From Streptomyces malaysiense (GTDB taxonomy: Bacteria; Actinomycetota; Actinomycetes; Streptomycetales; Streptomycetaceae): a DNA stretch of 64,000 nucleotides. The stretch covers positions 1 to 64,000 of the forward strand of contig NZ_LBDA02000038.1 in assembly GCF_000980885.2 (NCBI RefSeq). The letters run 5' to 3'. Made by a program: the position numbers and the translations under genes. Shown here one piece after another: positions 55,109 through 63,595 of this stretch. Positions within the stretch are counted from its first letter, which is position 1; every line of letters begins with the position of its first letter. The notes under the pieces are model-generated. The model made no database searches, was not told the DNA's origin, and saw only the letters and a list, made by a program, of their open reading frames with translations.

Positions 55109-56610
55109 CGCCCTGAGATAAGTTCGGTGGCGGGGGCTCCGCCGACCGGGTCGACGGTGGCCACGTGGTACTTGTGCGGGTCGCCGGCCCGGACGCGGGA
55201 GATGATCGTCCCCGGGGTGCCGAAGTCGACCAGGCCGCTCGCGTAGAGGGTGCGCAGGTGGGTGAGGCCGAGGCCGGAGACGTCCTGGAGCCAGGCCGCG
55301 GTCTCGTCGTCCGCCGCACCGTCCGTGCCGAGCACCGCGTGGATGCGGTCCGCCTCGGCCGCCCTGGCGGGGTGGCAGCGTTCGAGGAAGGCCGCCAGCC
55401 GCTCGCCGCGGTCGGTGAACGGGGAGAACACCATGGCCACGAGCGCCTCTTCGGACAGTCCGAACGCCTCCTGCGCGAACTCGTCCGCGAGCCGCCGCCG
55501 GTGGGCCCGCTTCGCGGCGGTGTCGTAGCGGCCGAGCGCCAGGTCGACGAGGTTCTGCGGCATCTCCTTCTTGTGCATCAGCTCCTCGGCCAGCTCCAGG
55601 TACTCGGCCAGACCCTCGTCGTACGTCCGGCCCTGCACGAACTCGGCCCGCAGTGCACGCAGATGGGCCATCAGTCCGGGGTTGGCGCAGTCGGACTCGC
55701 TGAAGCTGAAGGCGAGTTCGTCGAACTGGAACCCGAGGAAGTCCACGATGAGGTCCCAGTGGTCGTGCACCCGGTAACTCACCAGGTCGTAGACCGAGAT
55801 GAACTGGGGCTGCATCGAGCGGTCGCCGGTCGACACCTCGCGTTCGGCGAGTTCGCTCTCGCTGTCGTCGCCGAACAGCTCGCGGAAGTAGGTGTCGCCG
55901 ATGCCGCGCAGGGCCAGCAGGATGCCCCTGAAGCCCATCGTGCGGCACTCCTGCACATCCACGCCGGAGGCCTTGGCCAGCCGCATGATCCAGGCGGAGT
56001 AGAGGAGTTGCTCGCGCCGGGAGTCGCCGGTCATCACCACGTCGACACCGCCGTCGAACCAGGCGGCGCGGCCGTAGAAGTCGGCGACGGCCAGGTTGCA
56101 GCTGTTGCAGAAGGTCGGCCGGCCGTCGCCGGCGGCGCGGTGGCCGTTCATCAGGACGTCGACGCGGTTGATGGCGACCAGGTGCTCGGGCAGCGGCAGG
56201 TCGACGTGGAAGGGGCGGACCAGCGTGTGGTCGACGGTGAGCAGCTCCGCCCGGTCGTCGTCGAGCAGGCCGAGCGCCCGGTAGACGCGGTCGATGTTCT
56301 CCATGACGGCCCGGGGCACGCCGGCGTGCCGCATGTTGGCGACGCGCAGCGTGAAGGTGCGGCCGAAGTTCAGCGCGAGGTGCAGCTGCACCGCGCGCAC
56401 GAACGCGACGACGTACGTGCTGTCCTTGCCGCCGCCGTAGGCCACCATGACCTTGTAGTCGGGCAGCGCGTCGATGCCGCCAGCGGCCTCCACGAGCCGC
56501 TCCCCGGTCGCCTTCACGCCGTCGAGCTCCACGTCGCTGAGGAAACCGGTCAGCTGGGCGTGCAGCGTCGGGTACCGCTCGTTCGCGGGTTCCCCCGTGT
56601 GCTGGTTCAT
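55105..56610 (-). CDS. PP-loop N-type ATP pyrophosphatase with CxxC motif
   Basis: Protein of 501 residues. A PP-loop motif YGGGKDST (58-65) follows a helical N-terminus, with TGDSRREQLLYSAW further on. A CNSC pair (Cys168, Cys171) sits between them. The C-terminal 250 residues are helical and not recognised. N-type ATPases activate carbonyls as adenylates for amidation, thiolation or similar reactions. The CxxC could bind zinc or an Fe-S cluster, as in tRNA-thiolating relatives. It is coupled to both neighbours by 4-bp overlaps. The substrate is unknown. Confidence 0.8.
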   Translation of the reverse strand: MNQHTGEPANERYPTLHAQLTGFLSDVELDGVKATGERLVEAAGGIDALPDYKVMVAYGGGKDSTYVVAFVRAVQLHLALNFGRTFTLRVANMRHAGVPRAVMENIDRVYRALGLLDDDRAELLTVDHTLVRPFHVDLPLPEHLVAINRVDVLMNGHRAAGDGRPTFCNSCNLAVADFYGRAAWFDGGVDVVMTGDSRREQLLYSAWIMRLAKASGVDVQECRTMGFRGILLALRGIGDTYFRELFGDDSESELAEREVSTGDRSMQPQFISVYDLVSYRVHDHWDLIVDFLGFQFDELAFSFSESDCANPGLMAHLRALRAEFVQGRTYDEGLAEYLELAEELMHKKEMPQNLVDLALGRYDTAAKRAHRRRLADEFAQEAFGLSEEALVAMVFSPFTDRGERLAAFLERCHPARAAEADRIHAVLGTDGAADDETAAWLQDVSGLGLTHLRTLYASGLVDFGTPGTIISRVRAGDPHKYHVATVDPVGGAPATELISGR

Positions 56611-57848
56611 ATCCGCGTGGCCTCGAATTCGAAGGTGTCGATGATGCGGTGGATGTCGGCCTCCACCTGGGCCTCGTCGTCGTCCAGGAGGATGAAGCGG
56701 CCGCTGTGCAGGGCGTCGTAGGAGCCGCCCGGCTGGAGCACCTCGCCGACCGGCGGGAGCAGTTCGCGCCAGATCGAGGGCACGTTCGGGCGCGGGGAGA
56801 CGGCCTTGGTGACGCGTGCGGGCAGCTCCGCCGGCTTCGGCACGCACAGCCAGCCACCGGACGGGTCACCGGACTTGGTGGTGATCCCGGTGGTGGACTC
56901 GCCGCCCACGGCACGCAGCCAGACCTCGAAGAGGTTGACCCCGAAGAGCTTGTTCAGCAGGTGCGGCACCTCGCTGCCGCCCACCCGGCCGCCGATCTCC
57001 AGGAACACGAGTTCGTCGGCGGGCGTGACGAAGACCTCCAGGTGGAAGGGGGTGGTGCGGATACCGAGGGCCAGGACGCACTCCCGGCTGAACGCCTCGA
57101 TGCGGTCCCGCAGTTCACTGTTCTGGACCACGACCGAGCCGAGCGGGGCACCGAGCCCGAAGGCCAGGCAGTCGTTCACGTAGCGGGAGACGACCTGGAA
57201 GGGGATCTCCGCGTTGTCGTCCGCGTAGCCGTCGATGTGGAAGATGCGCCCGGTGACGAATTCCTCGATCTCGTACCGGGACAGGTCCAGGGTGGGCAGC
57301 AGCGCGGTGAGCTGCCGCTCGTCCTCGACGCGGTGCACGCCGATGCTCGCGGCGCCGTCGACCGGCTTGAGGATCACCGGGTAGCCGGCGGACCGCGCGA
57401 ACTCGACGGCGGACTCCGGGGCCTCGCAGCTGTCGAAGCGCGGGATCCGGACGCCCTTGAGGGCGAGGATCTCCTTCATCCGCACCTTGTCGCGGTAGAC
57501 CGCCACCTCGTCCGGGGTCGGACCGGGGATGCCGAGGTCCCGGCGGACCCGCGCGGCGATCTCCAGGGTGAACTCGGACAGCGCGACGAGCTGGTCCACC
57601 GGGCCGACCCGGCGGATGATCTCGGCGACCGCGTCGCGCAGCGCCTCGAAGTCGTTGACGTCCTCGACCTGGACCTGGGCGGCGATCTTCGCGGGATCGG
57701 CGAGCACGCCCTGGGCTCCGAGCGGGTCCACCACGTAGCTGACCCGGTGGGCGTCGTGGTCGATGAACTCCTCGTAGCGCGTGAGTTCGTTGTCCCAGCG
57801 CACGCCGTCGGAGAAGCGCGGCCAGCGGTTGACGATGACGATGTGCAT
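56607..57848 (-). CDS. ATP-grasp ligase 2
   Basis: Protein of 413 residues with an N-terminal MHIVIVNRWPRFSDGVRWDNELTRYEEFID domain and then an ATP-grasp fold. Motifs are YRDKVRMKEILALKGVRIPRFD, YPVILKPVDGAASIGVHRV and IEEFVTGRIFHIDGYADD. The metal site is FVTPADELVFLEIGGRVGGSEVPHLLNKLFGVN. The LEIxxRxGG pattern is that of carboxylate-amine ligases such as dipeptide synthetases. It differs from ligase 1, so two separate couplings are likely. Its ATG follows the mutase sigma stop directly. Confidence 0.9.
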   Translation of the reverse strand: MHIVIVNRWPRFSDGVRWDNELTRYEEFIDHDAHRVSYVVDPLGAQGVLADPAKIAAQVQVEDVNDFEALRDAVAEIIRRVGPVDQLVALSEFTLEIAARVRRDLGIPGPTPDEVAVYRDKVRMKEILALKGVRIPRFDSCEAPESAVEFARSAGYPVILKPVDGAASIGVHRVEDERQLTALLPTLDLSRYEIEEFVTGRIFHIDGYADDNAEIPFQVVSRYVNDCLAFGLGAPLGSVVVQNSELRDRIEAFSRECVLALGIRTTPFHLEVFVTPADELVFLEIGGRVGGSEVPHLLNKLFGVNLFEVWLRAVGGESTTGITTKSGDPSGGWLCVPKPAELPARVTKAVSPRPNVPSIWRELLPPVGEVLQPGGSYDALHSGRFILLDDDEAQVEADIHRIIDTFEFEATRI

Positions 57849-58337
57849 TCAGACTGCTCCTGCGATCACGAGTTCCGGGTTGTCCCACGGCGGTACGGGG
57901 GCGGACGGCGGCTGCCAGGCGGCGAAGCCGTGCTGCTTGCCGCGGTGGAGGAAGTCCCGGAAGCGGGGCACGGCTTCCTCGCCGGTGAACACGTCCGTCC
58001 AGCCCTGGGCGATCAGATCGCCGCGCACCCGGTCGTTGTCCGACTCCGAGGTGGTCAGCTTTCCGCCCACGACACAGGGCAGTTCGACGCCCCGGATCCG
58101 GAGCTCGGTCATCAGCACCCGGGCGCCGTGGTGGCCGTGCCCGTTGATGCTGGAGACCACGAGCAGGTCGGGGCGGTGCTCCTCGATGCCGCGCAGCACC
58201 TGGGCCACGGGGGTGCAGCTGCCGAGGTTGCGTACCAGGCCGCCGTGCTCCTCCAGGAGCTTCTGCAGATAGACCAGGTTCCAGATGTGGGAATCGGACT
58301 CGACGGTGCTCACGATGCACCGGAAGGACGTACTCAA
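57849..58337 (-). CDS. glmS: Glutamate (methylaspartate) mutase sigma-type subunit
   Basis: Cobalamin-binding subunit of 162 residues. The B12 motif DxHxxG reads DSHIWN (D15, H17, with Asn20 in place of Gly). It is followed by LLVVSSINGHGHH (Ser of the SxL motif) and VVGGKL (GG motif). His17 would be the lower axial cobalt ligand. Together with the epsilon subunit it should make 3-methylaspartate from glutamate. The C-terminal 25 residues extend beyond typical sigma subunits. Confidence 0.88.
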   Translation of the reverse strand: MSTSFRCIVSTVESDSHIWNLVYLQKLLEEHGGLVRNLGSCTPVAQVLRGIEEHRPDLLVVSSINGHGHHGARVLMTELRIRGVELPCVVGGKLTTSESDNDRVRGDLIAQGWTDVFTGEEAVPRFRDFLHRGKQHGFAAWQPPSAPVPPWDNPELVIAGAV

Positions 58338-59575
58338 GACTGCACTCCTACGGGAAGTCGTTCACGGTCCGTGAGCGTCCGGCGGAAGCTGCGCATGGTC
58401 AGGGGCAGGAGGACGGCGCCGAAGGCGCTGAGCAGGACGGCGAGCACGCCCACGAGCCGCTGCGGCCCGTACGTCGCCCCGACGCTGCCGACCAGCAGTC
58501 CCGCGATGGGATAGGACAGCAGGTTGAGCAGGTAGAAGGGCCCCATCACCTTCCCGAGGTGCTCCTTGGGGATCACCTTCACCCGCTGGGTGCGGTTGAA
58601 GACGTTGTAGTACGCCGTCCCCGTGAGCACCGCGACGAACAGCACGGCGTAGACCGGGAACGAGCCGGCGATGCCGATCAGCAGCAGCGCGGCGCACAGC
58701 ACCGCGAAGCCGAGCGCGCCGAGCAGCGGGACCTCGAACCGCTTGAGGACGAGCGGGATCAGCAGCAGGTTGACCAGTCCGACGACGCCGACGCAGGTGT
58801 TGAGCAGCGCGAACGACCAGTCGGGCGCGGCGAAGACACCGGTCACCAGCGCCGCGTTGGCGCTGAGCACCGAGGCGACCACGAGGTTGATGCCGAAGTT
58901 GAGGATGCCGAGCAGCAGGACGGGGCGGTTGCCGGCCATCAGCTTCCAGCCCAGGCCCAGTTCGCGCATGGTGCCCCGCGCGGTGGCCGGTTCGGCCGGC
59001 CGCTCGCCGCGGGGCAGCGGCAGCCAGCAGGCGGCGGCGAGGGCGAACACGGAGGCGGCCACGGCCAGCAGCCACACCTTGCCGATCAGCGCGGCGGCGA
59101 GCGTCGCGAGCGCCGGGCCGAGGGCCATCGCGAGCAGTTCCATGTTCTGCACCAGCGCCTGGGTGCGCGCCATGGCCTCGCCCGCCGCCAGCTGGGGCAC
59201 CATCTTCTCGACGGACATCCGGGTCGGCGCGACCAGCACCGAGAGGACCGCGCCGCTGGTCATCAGGGCGGGCGTGGTCCAGCCGGGCCGGGTCAGCAGG
59301 ACCGCCACGACCACGGCGAGCACCAGGGCGCGGGAGCCGGTCACGACGGAGAACAGCCGGGCGCCGCCGTCCCGGTCGGCGATGAGACCGGCGAAGGGGT
59401 AGGCGATCAGGCCGGGCAGCCACTCCAGCGCGAACGCGAAGCCGAGGGTGGAGACCTGCTTGGTGTCCTGGAAGAGCAGCAGCGGCACCGCGAACATCAC
59501 GACCTGCTCGGCCATCAGGCCGAGCAGCACGCCAACGCCGAACAGGCCGCGGCCGGAACGGGGTCGGAGGATCAC
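58334..59575 (-). CDS. MFS exporter
   Basis: Major facilitator protein of 413 residues with twelve hydrophobic segments. The loop 2-3 motif GLIADRDGGARLFSVV and VGLVNLLLIPLVLKRFEVPLLG resemble MFS_3/enterobactin-exporter-like pumps of antibiotic clusters. GTG 59575 forms a GTGA overlap with the monooxygenase gene, and its stop overlaps the sigma subunit start. It probably exports the product and gives self-protection. Confidence 0.88.
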   Translation of the reverse strand: MILRPRSGRGLFGVGVLLGLMAEQVVMFAVPLLLFQDTKQVSTLGFAFALEWLPGLIAYPFAGLIADRDGGARLFSVVTGSRALVLAVVVAVLLTRPGWTTPALMTSGAVLSVLVAPTRMSVEKMVPQLAAGEAMARTQALVQNMELLAMALGPALATLAAALIGKVWLLAVAASVFALAAACWLPLPRGERPAEPATARGTMRELGLGWKLMAGNRPVLLLGILNFGINLVVASVLSANAALVTGVFAAPDWSFALLNTCVGVVGLVNLLLIPLVLKRFEVPLLGALGFAVLCAALLLIGIAGSFPVYAVLFVAVLTGTAYYNVFNRTQRVKVIPKEHLGKVMGPFYLLNLLSYPIAGLLVGSVGATYGPQRLVGVLAVLLSAFGAVLLPLTMRSFRRTLTDRERLPVGVQS

Positions 59576-60639
59576 GAACCCGCCGCCGCGTTCCGCTCGT
59601 GCTCGCGGATCAGCGGGGCGACATGCGTGTAGAAGATCCGCATCTCGTCGCGCGTCGGCCAGCCGGAGAAGATGAACTCGCTGACGCCCGCGGCCTTGTA
59701 GGCGAAGAGGTACTCCGCGACCTCCGCGTAGCTGCCGACGACGCACAGCGCCGGGCCGCCCCGGTAGGCGACGGCGCCGGACCACAGCATGGGCGACAGC
59801 CAGTCGTCGCGGGCCGTGTCGGCGAGCCGGAAGGACGTCTTGACGGCCTCGGAGTCGGACTTGCCGACGAAGTCGCTCACCCAGGCGCGGTGTTGCTCGT
59901 CGGGGTCGCGCATCATGTCCTCGACCGCGGCCAGCGCCTCGGCGCGGGTCTCCCGGGCGAGGACGTGCATCCGGATGCCGACCTCGCAGCCCTGGGACAG
60001 CAGCGGCCCGGTGACGGCCGCGATGCCCTCCGGGGTGTCGCCGTAACGCAGCCAGCAGTCCGCGTACTTGACGGCGGTCTTCTGGGCGACCGCGGAGGCG
60101 CCGCTGATGTAGATGTGCGGGCGACCGCCGCCCTTGTAGCCGAGGCCGAGCTGCGCCTCCTCGATGGTGTAGTGCTCGCCCTTGTGGGTCAGGGGCGTCT
60201 CACCGCGCCAGAAACGGTGGCAGACGTCGAGGAACTCCTCGGATCTGGCGTACCGCTGGTCATGCGCGAGAAAGTCTCCGTAAAAAGCCTGTTCGGCGGG
60301 CGATATTCCGGCCACGAGATTCAGCGCGATACGCCCGTCGGACATCCAGGAGACGGTGTTCACGATCTGGGTGAAGAGCGTCGGGGAAACCAGTCCAGGA
60401 CGGTAGGCGAGGATGAACTTGACCCGTTCGGTTTCCCGGACGAGAGCACCGATCATCGGAAGGGGATCGGGCATGTGGTAACTGATTCCCATGAGCAGGG
60501 AATCAACCCCGAGTTCATCCGCCTCACGGGCGAAATCAACTATCCCGTCAAAGTCGAGTTCACCCGCCTGGTACTTGTCCGTGGCTTTCTGCTGGCCACT
60601 GTCCAATGGCGAACACCAGTGCAACTTCAGATCGTTCAT
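59572..60639 (-). CDS. Luciferase-like (LLM) FMNH2-dependent monooxygenase
   Basis: TIM-barrel flavin monooxygenase of 355 residues, related to alkanesulfonate monooxygenase SsuD. Motifs include LHWCSPLDSG, ELGVDSLLMGISYHMPDPLPMIGALVRETERVKFILAYRPG, RIALNLVAGISPAEQAFYGDF and GASAVAQKTAVKYADCWLRYGD. It needs reduced FMN, which the flavin reductase in the same operon should provide. C- or N-oxidation of an amino-acid intermediate is possible. AGGTGGG precedes ATG 60639, the first gene of the operon. Confidence 0.92.
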   Translation of the reverse strand: MNDLKLHWCSPLDSGQQKATDKYQAGELDFDGIVDFAREADELGVDSLLMGISYHMPDPLPMIGALVRETERVKFILAYRPGLVSPTLFTQIVNTVSWMSDGRIALNLVAGISPAEQAFYGDFLAHDQRYARSEEFLDVCHRFWRGETPLTHKGEHYTIEEAQLGLGYKGGGRPHIYISGASAVAQKTAVKYADCWLRYGDTPEGIAAVTGPLLSQGCEVGIRMHVLARETRAEALAAVEDMMRDPDEQHRAWVSDFVGKSDSEAVKTSFRLADTARDDWLSPMLWSGAVAYRGGPALCVVGSYAEVAEYLFAYKAAGVSEFIFSGWPTRDEMRIFYTHVAPLIREHERNAAAGS

Positions 60640-61090
60640 AGCTACCCACCTGGAAAGACTCGGTCGTGACAGCCGACAGCCAAACAAGGAGAAAAATGAG
60701 GAACTGTGAAACTCAACTCATGCCACGGTGCAAGATTACAAAGAAGCCGCTTCTCGCACTGCCATACCCCCGCAGGAATGGAGTTTACGGCACCGTCCAC
60801 GATGCCCCAGAGTTGCTTCCGACCTTGACACGTCTCCTGACGTTACGTCAAGATCACGACGCCGCTTGCGTTGAGAGTAAACCGCCGCCTTTCACTTCGG
60901 GGGCGACGGACGACCGATCGGACTGTGCTTCATCTCACACGCAAAGTTTGCGGCTGGCTTGCGTTCGCTTACGAAATAGGTCAGAGCAAAGGCAAATGAT
61001 TTCTCAACGTTGGTCCAGCCCGAGGTGAGCGGAATGATTCGCCCCGGATCGGCCGGCCGACGCGACCGACGGACATGAAAGGTTACGAGG
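60640..61090. other. Divergent control region of the biosynthetic locus
   Basis: These 451 bp are clearly more AT-rich than their surroundings and contain no supportable gene. They hold the promoter/operator described at 60824-60854 and the AAAGG ribosome site (61078-61082) of the plus-strand operon. Confidence 0.7.
60824..60854 (+). promoter_or_regulatory. Promoter with palindromic operator
   Basis: TTGACA (60825-60830) is a perfect -35 with CAAGAT (60849-60854) 18 bp downstream. Between and over them are TGACGT-T-ACGTCA (60838-60850) and a wider dyad CTTGAC-N17-GTCAAG (60824-60852). Confidence 0.55.
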
Positions 61091-62086
61091 TTGTCCCAGG
61101 AGACGGGTAGGGTCCAACTGCCCACCCCACGCGCCCACCTGACGTCGGACAGGACCCGCGCCACCTTGGCCGTGCAGAGCAAGTTCCTCGCCGGTGCCCG
61201 CGAGTTCCTGGTCGGCGAGGGCTTCCAGGAGCTGCTGCCGCCCACGATCGGACCGGTCACCGACCCCGGCGCCCGCGGTGCCAAGCAGGTCGACATCGAC
61301 TATTACGGGCACCGCTACAAGCTGATGACCAGCGGGATCCTGTACAAGCAGGCTTCCCTTCTCAGCTTCGACAAGATCTTCCATGTGGCCCCGAACGTGC
61401 GGCTCGAACCGCTGGAGACCGCGGTCACCCACCGCCACCTGGTGGAGTTCCACCAGCTCGACGTGGAGATCGGCGAGGGCTCCCGCGAGGACGCCCTGGA
61501 CATCGCCGAGCGGCTGACGAAGTACGTGGTGGAGTACGTCCTCGTACACGCCCAGTCTGAACTGGCGCTGCTCGGACGTGACTTGGAGGTCTTCAAGCAG
61601 ATCCTCGCCGGCCCCTACGGCAGGCGCGCCCACGCCGAGGTCGTCGCGGACCTCCGGGCCCGCGGACACGCGCAGGAGGCCGGCGCGGAGGTCGACTGGG
61701 AGGGCGAGGAGATCATCTCCCGGGCCGCCACCCACCCCTTCTTCATCACCGACTACCCCAAGGGCTCCCGCGGCTTCTACGACAAGGAGAGCGCGACGGA
61801 GCCGGGGGTGCTGCGCAACTTCGACCTCGTCTTCCCGGGCGGCTTCGGCGAGATGATGAGCGGAAGCGAACGCGAATCCGACTATCGCAACCTCGTCATG
61901 CGCATCCGGGAAACCGGTGAGAACCCCGCGAAGTATGACTGGTACTTGACGCTCGCCCGCGAGGGGCTCCCGTCCAGCGCCGGTTTCGGCCTCGGCGTGG
62001 AGCGCTTCACCCGGTTCCTGTGCGGCCTGGACGCGGCCTGGCAGGCGTCGGGCTACCCGAAGCTCCCGGGGGACCCGCGGCCATGA
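61091..62086 (+). CDS. AsnRS-like asparagine-synthetase-type ligase (no anticodon domain)
   Basis: Class II synthetase catalytic core of 331 residues. Motif 2 region FHVAPNVRLEPLE and motif 3 SAGFGLGVERFTRFLCG are clear, as are MTSGILYKQ, EFHQLDVEIGEGS and FPGGFGEMMSGSERE. No N-terminal OB-fold anticodon domain is present. This is the layout of the archaeal AsnRS-related asparagine synthetase (AS-AR), which adenylates aspartate and amidates it. Here the substrate may be 3-methylaspartate. TTG 61091 is chosen because AAAGG lies 8 nt before it. The stop overlaps the next start (ATGA). Confidence 0.85.
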   Translation: MSQETGRVQLPTPRAHLTSDRTRATLAVQSKFLAGAREFLVGEGFQELLPPTIGPVTDPGARGAKQVDIDYYGHRYKLMTSGILYKQASLLSFDKIFHVAPNVRLEPLETAVTHRHLVEFHQLDVEIGEGSREDALDIAERLTKYVVEYVLVHAQSELALLGRDLEVFKQILAGPYGRRAHAEVVADLRARGHAQEAGAEVDWEGEEIISRAATHPFFITDYPKGSRGFYDKESATEPGVLRNFDLVFPGGFGEMMSGSERESDYRNLVMRIRETGENPAKYDWYLTLAREGLPSSAGFGLGVERFTRFLCGLDAAWQASGYPKLPGDPRP

Positions 62087-63339
62087 CCGATCTGCACGCC
62101 CCGGGATACCCCCGGCAGCGGGTGGCGGAACGCGCCCGGCGCGGCACCGCGATGGCGTTCCCCGACGCGGCCGGCTACGGGACGACCATGTTCGGGCAGC
62201 AGCCCCCGGAGCCGGACACTCCCCCGGACACGATCGACCGGACCCGGCTGGTGCCCCCGGTCTTCGTGCCCCGGCGGCTGGAGCGGCTGATCGACCTGGG
62301 CCGCGAGCCGGTAGTGGGGGACGCCGAACTCACCGCCACCATAGGGGGGTTCAGCTCTCCGCTGCCGGTCTACGTCTCCGCGTTCGGCTCGACCCGGGTC
62401 GCCAGCGGCGACCTCGGCCAGGCCGTAGCACGCCAGGCGGGCCGGCTGGGCATCCCTATGGTCATTGGCGAGAACATCGTCCCCGTCGCCGGTTACGGCC
62501 GGATGGAGCGGACGGCCCCCAGCTCGCTGCTGCAAAGGATCACGGAGTACGCCGCGGCCGTCCCCGACGGACAGGGCGGTGTCGTCGTCCAGCAGAGCAC
62601 CGAGGACGCCGACGCCGAGGTCTGGAACCTCGTCTACAGCGACCCCTCGGTGCAGCCGCTGCTCGAATCGGGCCGTCTGGCCTTCGAGTTGAAGGTGGGC
62701 CAGGGCGCCAAGCCCGGCCTGGGCGGCATGACGCTCGTACCGCGGGAGAAGGCCACGGCGCTCTCCGCGCAGTACGACCTCATGGACGTCTTCGGCGCCG
62801 ACAGCGACGCGGTGCTGCGGTGCAGCAGTCCGGGCACCTTCACCGACGAGATCCTGCGGAACCAGATCCGGCTCATGCGGAACAACTATCCGCGCTGCCG
62901 GGTGTGGGTGAAGCTGCCGCCGGCCCGCGACGTGGGCGAGGCCGCGGCCGTCGCTTGGGCGGCCGGGGCGGACGCGGTCGGCGTGGACGGCGCCGAGGGC
63001 GGCACCGGCTGGGCGCCGCAGGCGTTCCTCGGCCATGTCGGGCTGCCGCTCGCGGAGTGCCTCGACCGGGTCGACCCCCGGGACCACTGTCTGCTGGTCA
63101 CCGGGCGGATCTGGGAGGGGGCGCGCGCCACCAAGTGCCTCGCGCTCGGCGCGCGCGCCGTGGGCCTCGGCCGGGCCGCGCTCGCGGCCGTGGACGAGGA
63201 TCCGCAGCGCGGTCTGGTGAACCTGGTCGAGTGCCTGGCGCTGGAGATGCGGATGCTGCTCAGCTCGCTCGGCAAGTACGAGGTCTCGGAGCTGAGCCGG
63301 GAGGACCTCTGGTCCGAGGAGCGGCCAGGGCCGCGCTGA
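62083..63339 (+). CDS. FMN glutamate-synthase-domain protein
   Basis: TIM-barrel protein of 418 residues resembling the FMN-binding central domain of glutamate synthase. It has GGFSSPLPVYVSAFGST, IPMVIGENIVP, FELKVGQGAKPGLGGMTL and VKLPPARDVGE. A DAVGVDGAEGGTGWAPQAFLGHVGLPL segment and a C-terminal LGARAVGLGRAAL follow. The glutaminase domain and the Cys cluster of full glutamate synthase are absent. It probably does a flavin redox or imine reduction step on an amino acid. It is coupled to the AsnA-like gene by a 4-bp overlap. Confidence 0.85.
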   Translation: MTDLHAPGYPRQRVAERARRGTAMAFPDAAGYGTTMFGQQPPEPDTPPDTIDRTRLVPPVFVPRRLERLIDLGREPVVGDAELTATIGGFSSPLPVYVSAFGSTRVASGDLGQAVARQAGRLGIPMVIGENIVPVAGYGRMERTAPSSLLQRITEYAAAVPDGQGGVVVQQSTEDADAEVWNLVYSDPSVQPLLESGRLAFELKVGQGAKPGLGGMTLVPREKATALSAQYDLMDVFGADSDAVLRCSSPGTFTDEILRNQIRLMRNNYPRCRVWVKLPPARDVGEAAAVAWAAGADAVGVDGAEGGTGWAPQAFLGHVGLPLAECLDRVDPRDHCLLVTGRIWEGARATKCLALGARAVGLGRAALAAVDEDPQRGLVNLVECLALEMRMLLSSLGKYEVSELSREDLWSEERPGPR

Positions 63340-63541
63340 CCGGGGCGCGGGACGCGCGGGCGCCGTCCGCGACGGGTGATCGTCTCCCCGGACCGGGCGG
63401 CTCCGCACGCTGGACGGTCGGCACCCGCCCGGGGCACAAGCCGTCCGAGGCCCCGCATGCTCAGGACTCGTACTGCCACAGGCAGGTTGCCGCCGCGCCC
63501 GCCCAAGATCTCAGAGGCCGGGAACTCCAGTCAATCCTGGA

Positions 63542-63557
63542 GTTTTCTCCGGAAAAC
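63542..63557. promoter_or_regulatory. LysR-type dyad upstream of the regulator
   Basis: GTTTTC-TCCG-GAAAAC is a perfect 6-4-6 dyad 38 bp before the GTG. It fits the T-N11-A type LysR site and lies in an AT-rich patch. Confidence 0.5.
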
Positions 63558-63595
63558 CCAAGCGTTTCCTTGGATCCAGTACCTACGATGCCGGG

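Noticed and set aside
52590..55319. Apparent 909-residue ATP-grasp fusion protein
   Set aside because: Only the part after ATG 53846 is ATP-grasp; the rest is a shadow of the mutase gene.
53843..56914. Apparent 1023-residue fusion of the mutase epsilon subunit with upstream sequence
   Set aside because: The upstream part is the shadow of the PP-loop gene in another frame; the real start is GTG 55108 in a GTGA overlap.
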